Assembly: GCA_964459305.1 (NCBI GenBank)
Contig: CAYWNA010000400.1
Coordinates: 1 to 8,516, forward strand
Direction: 5' to 3'
Length of the DNA stretch: 8,516 bases
Source: CAYWNA01 sp964459305
Lineage (GTDB): Bacteria > Planctomycetota > Planctomycetia > Pirellulales > Pirellulaceae
Both the position numbers and the translations under genes were made by a program. The notes beneath the pieces were generated by a model. It worked only from the letters and a program-made list of their open reading frames with translations, ran no database searches and was not told where the DNA came from. The number at the start of each line of letters is the position of its first letter. The stretch's first letter is position 1. This document shows positions 6,986 to 8,516 of the stretch, piece after piece.

Positions 6986-8245
6986 CTATCCTTCGCGAAT
7001 CTCGCGTTTCTGGTGATCATAGATCTGGCGACGGCCGGTCTCCCAGGCGCGATCGGCCAGTGTGCAAGCCACGGCGTGCTGGTATCCGGCGTGGATGGGA
7101 GCCACTGGCGATTTGCGGCTTCGCAGGCACTGAAGCCAGTCCAGGAAGTGGTCGGGGCACTCGGACGGCTCGACCACCGTTTCCTTGTCGAGCGAACCCT
7201 TCTGGTATGCGCCGGCGCCGGAGGCGAGCGGCTTGCTTCGACTGCTGAAGTCCAACGTGCCCTGAGTGCCGTACATCACCGTGCGGTTACCATTGCCGTT
7301 GCCAAAGTTCGTGCCGTAGTGGACCATGAATCCTTCTGGGTAGATGAGGCTGGTTTCTACCTGGTCAGGACAGTCGAACCTGTACTCGTCCTTCCACACA
7401 AACGTATCGCCCATGGCCACGGCGCTGGTCGGGAACTGGGCTCCGGTGATGAAGTGCACCAAATCGATGTAGTGACTCATGAACTGGCCAATGGAGCCGC
7501 TGCAGAATTCCCGGTAACCGTACCAGCCGGCGAAAATCAGGTCGTTGAAAGGTCGATAGGGCCTGGGCTTCAGAAACTCGCGCCAATCGATTTCCGATTC
7601 GGCAATCGGTCGTCTCACCAAACGCTTGTACCAGTTGGGACGCGATCCGTTACGATATTGCTCGACCCGTGAGACCTTGCCCAGCGATCCGGCCTCGTAC
7701 AGCTTCTTGCAGCCGACCATGGCGGGATAACTGCGACTCTGCGTTCCGACCTGGACCACGATGTCTGCGGCTTTCACTGCATCGCAAGCCGACTTGAGTT
7801 CCTCCATATTCATGGCCAACGGTTTTTCGCAATAGGCGTCTTTGCCGGCCTTGGCCGTTGCCTCCAAATGGAGGCAATGTTGATGATCGGGCGAGGCGAT
7901 CATTACCGCGTCCACCTCTTTCATGGCCAGCACGCCTTCGTATTTCGTGGTCTTATGCGGCGCGCGTCCGTACCACTCTTGGACCTTTGCCGACGCCCGA
8001 TCCAAATGCTCGGTCCAAACATCGCATAGGGCGACAATCTCGACGTTCTGCTCGTCCACGTGTTTGTGCACGCCGGTCATGTGAGCACCGAACCCGCGAT
8101 TGCCACAGCCGATCTGACCGATCAAGATACGATCATTCGCACCGACCACCCGAGCATAGCTGGAAGCGGTCATGGCGACAGCCGCCGTTCCTGCGGCGGT
8201 GCACTTAAGGAATTCGCGGCGGTTGTGTGAGCACCGAGTGGACAT
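6986..8245 (-). CDS. Gfo/Idh/MocA family oxidoreductase with Tat signal
   Basis: 419 residues, predicted NAD(P)-dependent dehydrogenase or related enzyme acting on a sugar, inositol or similar polyol; substrate not predictable. The N-terminus has a twin-arginine motif NRREFLK (residues 8-14) followed by a hydrophobic alanine-rich stretch to about residue 27, indicating folded export to the periplasm. A Rossmann fold follows with GCGNRG at 46-51 (GxGxxG), ASPDHQH near 117-123, and the family CEKPLA motif at 139-144 containing the likely catalytic Lys141. The C-terminal domain contains GQFMSHYIDLVHF around 253-265, the usual His/Asp region of the active site. The start at 8245 is chosen because AGGAGGT lies just upstream and the Tat signal begins there. 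The same frame stays open further upstream, but that stretch has no family character. It stands apart from the phosphodiesterase operon (445-base gap). Confidence 0.95.
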   Translation of the reverse strand: MSTRCSHNRREFLKCTAAGTAAVAMTASSYARVVGANDRILIGQIGCGNRGFGAHMTGVHKHVDEQNVEIVALCDVWTEHLDRASAKVQEWYGRAPHKTTKYEGVLAMKEVDAVMIASPDHQHCLHLEATAKAGKDAYCEKPLAMNMEELKSACDAVKAADIVVQVGTQSRSYPAMVGCKKLYEAGSLGKVSRVEQYRNGSRPNWYKRLVRRPIAESEIDWREFLKPRPYRPFNDLIFAGWYGYREFCSGSIGQFMSHYIDLVHFITGAQFPTSAVAMGDTFVWKDEYRFDCPDQVETSLIYPEGFMVHYGTNFGNGNGNRTVMYGTQGTLDFSSRSKPLASGAGAYQKGSLDKETVVEPSECPDHFLDWLQCLRSRKSPVAPIHAGYQHAVACTLADRAWETGRRQIYDHQKREIREG

Positions 8246-8250
8246 AGCAG

Positions 8251-8257
8251 ACCTCCT
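8251..8257 (-). promoter_or_regulatory. Shine-Dalgarno site deciding the oxidoreductase start
   Basis: The minus strand reads AGGAGGT, then CTGCT, then the ATG at 8245. This near-perfect anti-16S match at a 5-base spacing rules strongly for a 419-residue product and against an extended 508-residue reading from 8512. Confidence 0.85.
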
Positions 8258-8299
8258 GAATGGCATGGGGTATACACGGCAGTTGGATATCTCTCTGTA

Positions 8300-8321
8300 G
8301 GACGGATCGCCAAATCCGTCC
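8300..8321. repeat. Intergenic 8-bp hairpin (GGACGGAT/ATCCGTCC)
   Basis: GGACGGAT at 8300-8307 and ATCCGTCC at 8314-8321 form a perfect 8-bp stem around the six-base loop CGCCAA. The surrounding GTAGGACGGAT form recalls dispersed GTAGGACGG-type palindromes in planctomycete intergenic DNA; this is from memory. It sits between the oxidoreductase leader and the transposase-like fragment. No T-run follows, so a repeat-unit reading is preferred to a terminator. Confidence 0.55.
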
Positions 8322-8350
8322 GTCTCTTGCGGCGTCGGGTAACCCAAACA

Positions 8351-8516
8351 TTCTATCCAATCTTGGCTCACTGCGGCCGCACGGTCCACCTTTTCCCCAA
8401 GGTCGTTTCCTATGACCATCTGCAAGAAGACGTGGTCGATGGCATCTATCAAGTCATTCTCTATCGACACCCGGCTGCCCGGTGTGACGATTGCCGCCGC
8501 TGGGTCAAACAAGCGG
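8351..8516 (+). pseudogene. Transposase-like fragment (IS66-type zinc-binding segment), truncated
   Basis: The plus-strand frame starting FYPILAHCGRTVHLFPK stays open to the window edge and ends with ARCDDCRRWVKQ. The spacing from the CG to the CxxC (codons at 8372, 8483 and 8492), with an intervening QEDVVDGIYQVILYRH segment, resembles the zinc-binding region that precedes the catalytic domain in IS66-family transposases. The first Cys of the usual CxxC pair is missing before CG. No start codon with a ribosome site is visible, and the frame merges upstream into the hairpin repeat. It is therefore probably a 5'-truncated or degraded copy, although a frameshifted or intact gene continuing past the window cannot be excluded. 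The opposite-strand reading is the spurious extension of the oxidoreductase frame. The assignment rests on pattern resemblance only. Confidence 0.42.

Noticed and set aside
6806..7672. 288-codon plus-strand open frame opposite the oxidoreductase
   Set aside because: It runs through the AT-rich repeat array and then antisense to the Gfo/Idh/MocA gene, has no good ribosome site and shows no protein family character.
8270..8320. Minus-strand TTGGCG with ATATCC as a promoter for the oxidoreductase
   Set aside because: The spacing is acceptable but the -10 match is poor and the -35-like bases fall within the hairpin repeat, so no confident call is possible.
8246..8512. N-terminal extension of the oxidoreductase to an ATG at 8512
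   Set aside because: A strong AGGAGGT site and a Tat signal define the start at 8245; the extension is the complement of the hairpin repeat and the transposase-like fragment.

Overview
The window looks like a chromosomal segment of a Planctomycetota bacterium (Pirellulales-like). This is inferred from GC-rich coding DNA, a Tat-exported Gfo/Idh/MocA oxidoreductase, a very large multidomain glycosidase-like protein, and short AT-rich intergenic arrays built on AAATCCGAA/AAATTCGAA units. No ribosomal or other phylogenetic marker is present, so the placement is tentative.

Layout: (1) 1-3069, plus strand, the 3' part of a large beta-rich protein with a central TIM-barrel-like domain, resembling a glycoside hydrolase of clan GH-A type; its start lies before the window. 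(2) 3066-6540, minus strand, a compact three-gene operon read right to left: a 56-residue membrane protein (6370-6540), a long AlkP-superfamily phosphodiesterase/phosphomutase (4520-6373) and a shorter paralogue (3066-4523). Both junctions are 4-base ATGA overlaps. The last operon gene meets the plus-strand gene tail to tail in a shared CTAG, so both stop codons use the same four bases. (3) 6541-6985, a gene-poor spacer with two inversely oriented AT-rich repeat arrays flanking about 170 bp of unassigned DNA. (4) 6986-8245, minus strand, a Gfo/Idh/MocA oxidoreductase with a twin-arginine signal and a strong Shine-Dalgarno sequence. (5) 8246-8516, a hairpin repeat and then a plus-strand open frame with a CxxC segment that resembles the zinc-binding part of an IS66-type transposase; it runs off the window end.

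How the genes may work together: the operon is the most notable unit. Both AlkP enzymes keep all seven residues expected for a two-zinc, threonine-nucleophile phosphodiesterase and lack export signals. The tiny upstream protein has a transmembrane segment and a basic tail, so it could tether or organise the cytosolic enzymes at the membrane. The glycosidase-like protein and the oxidoreductase suggest a wider carbohydrate theme, but nothing in the sequence ties them to the phosphodiesterase operon functionally.
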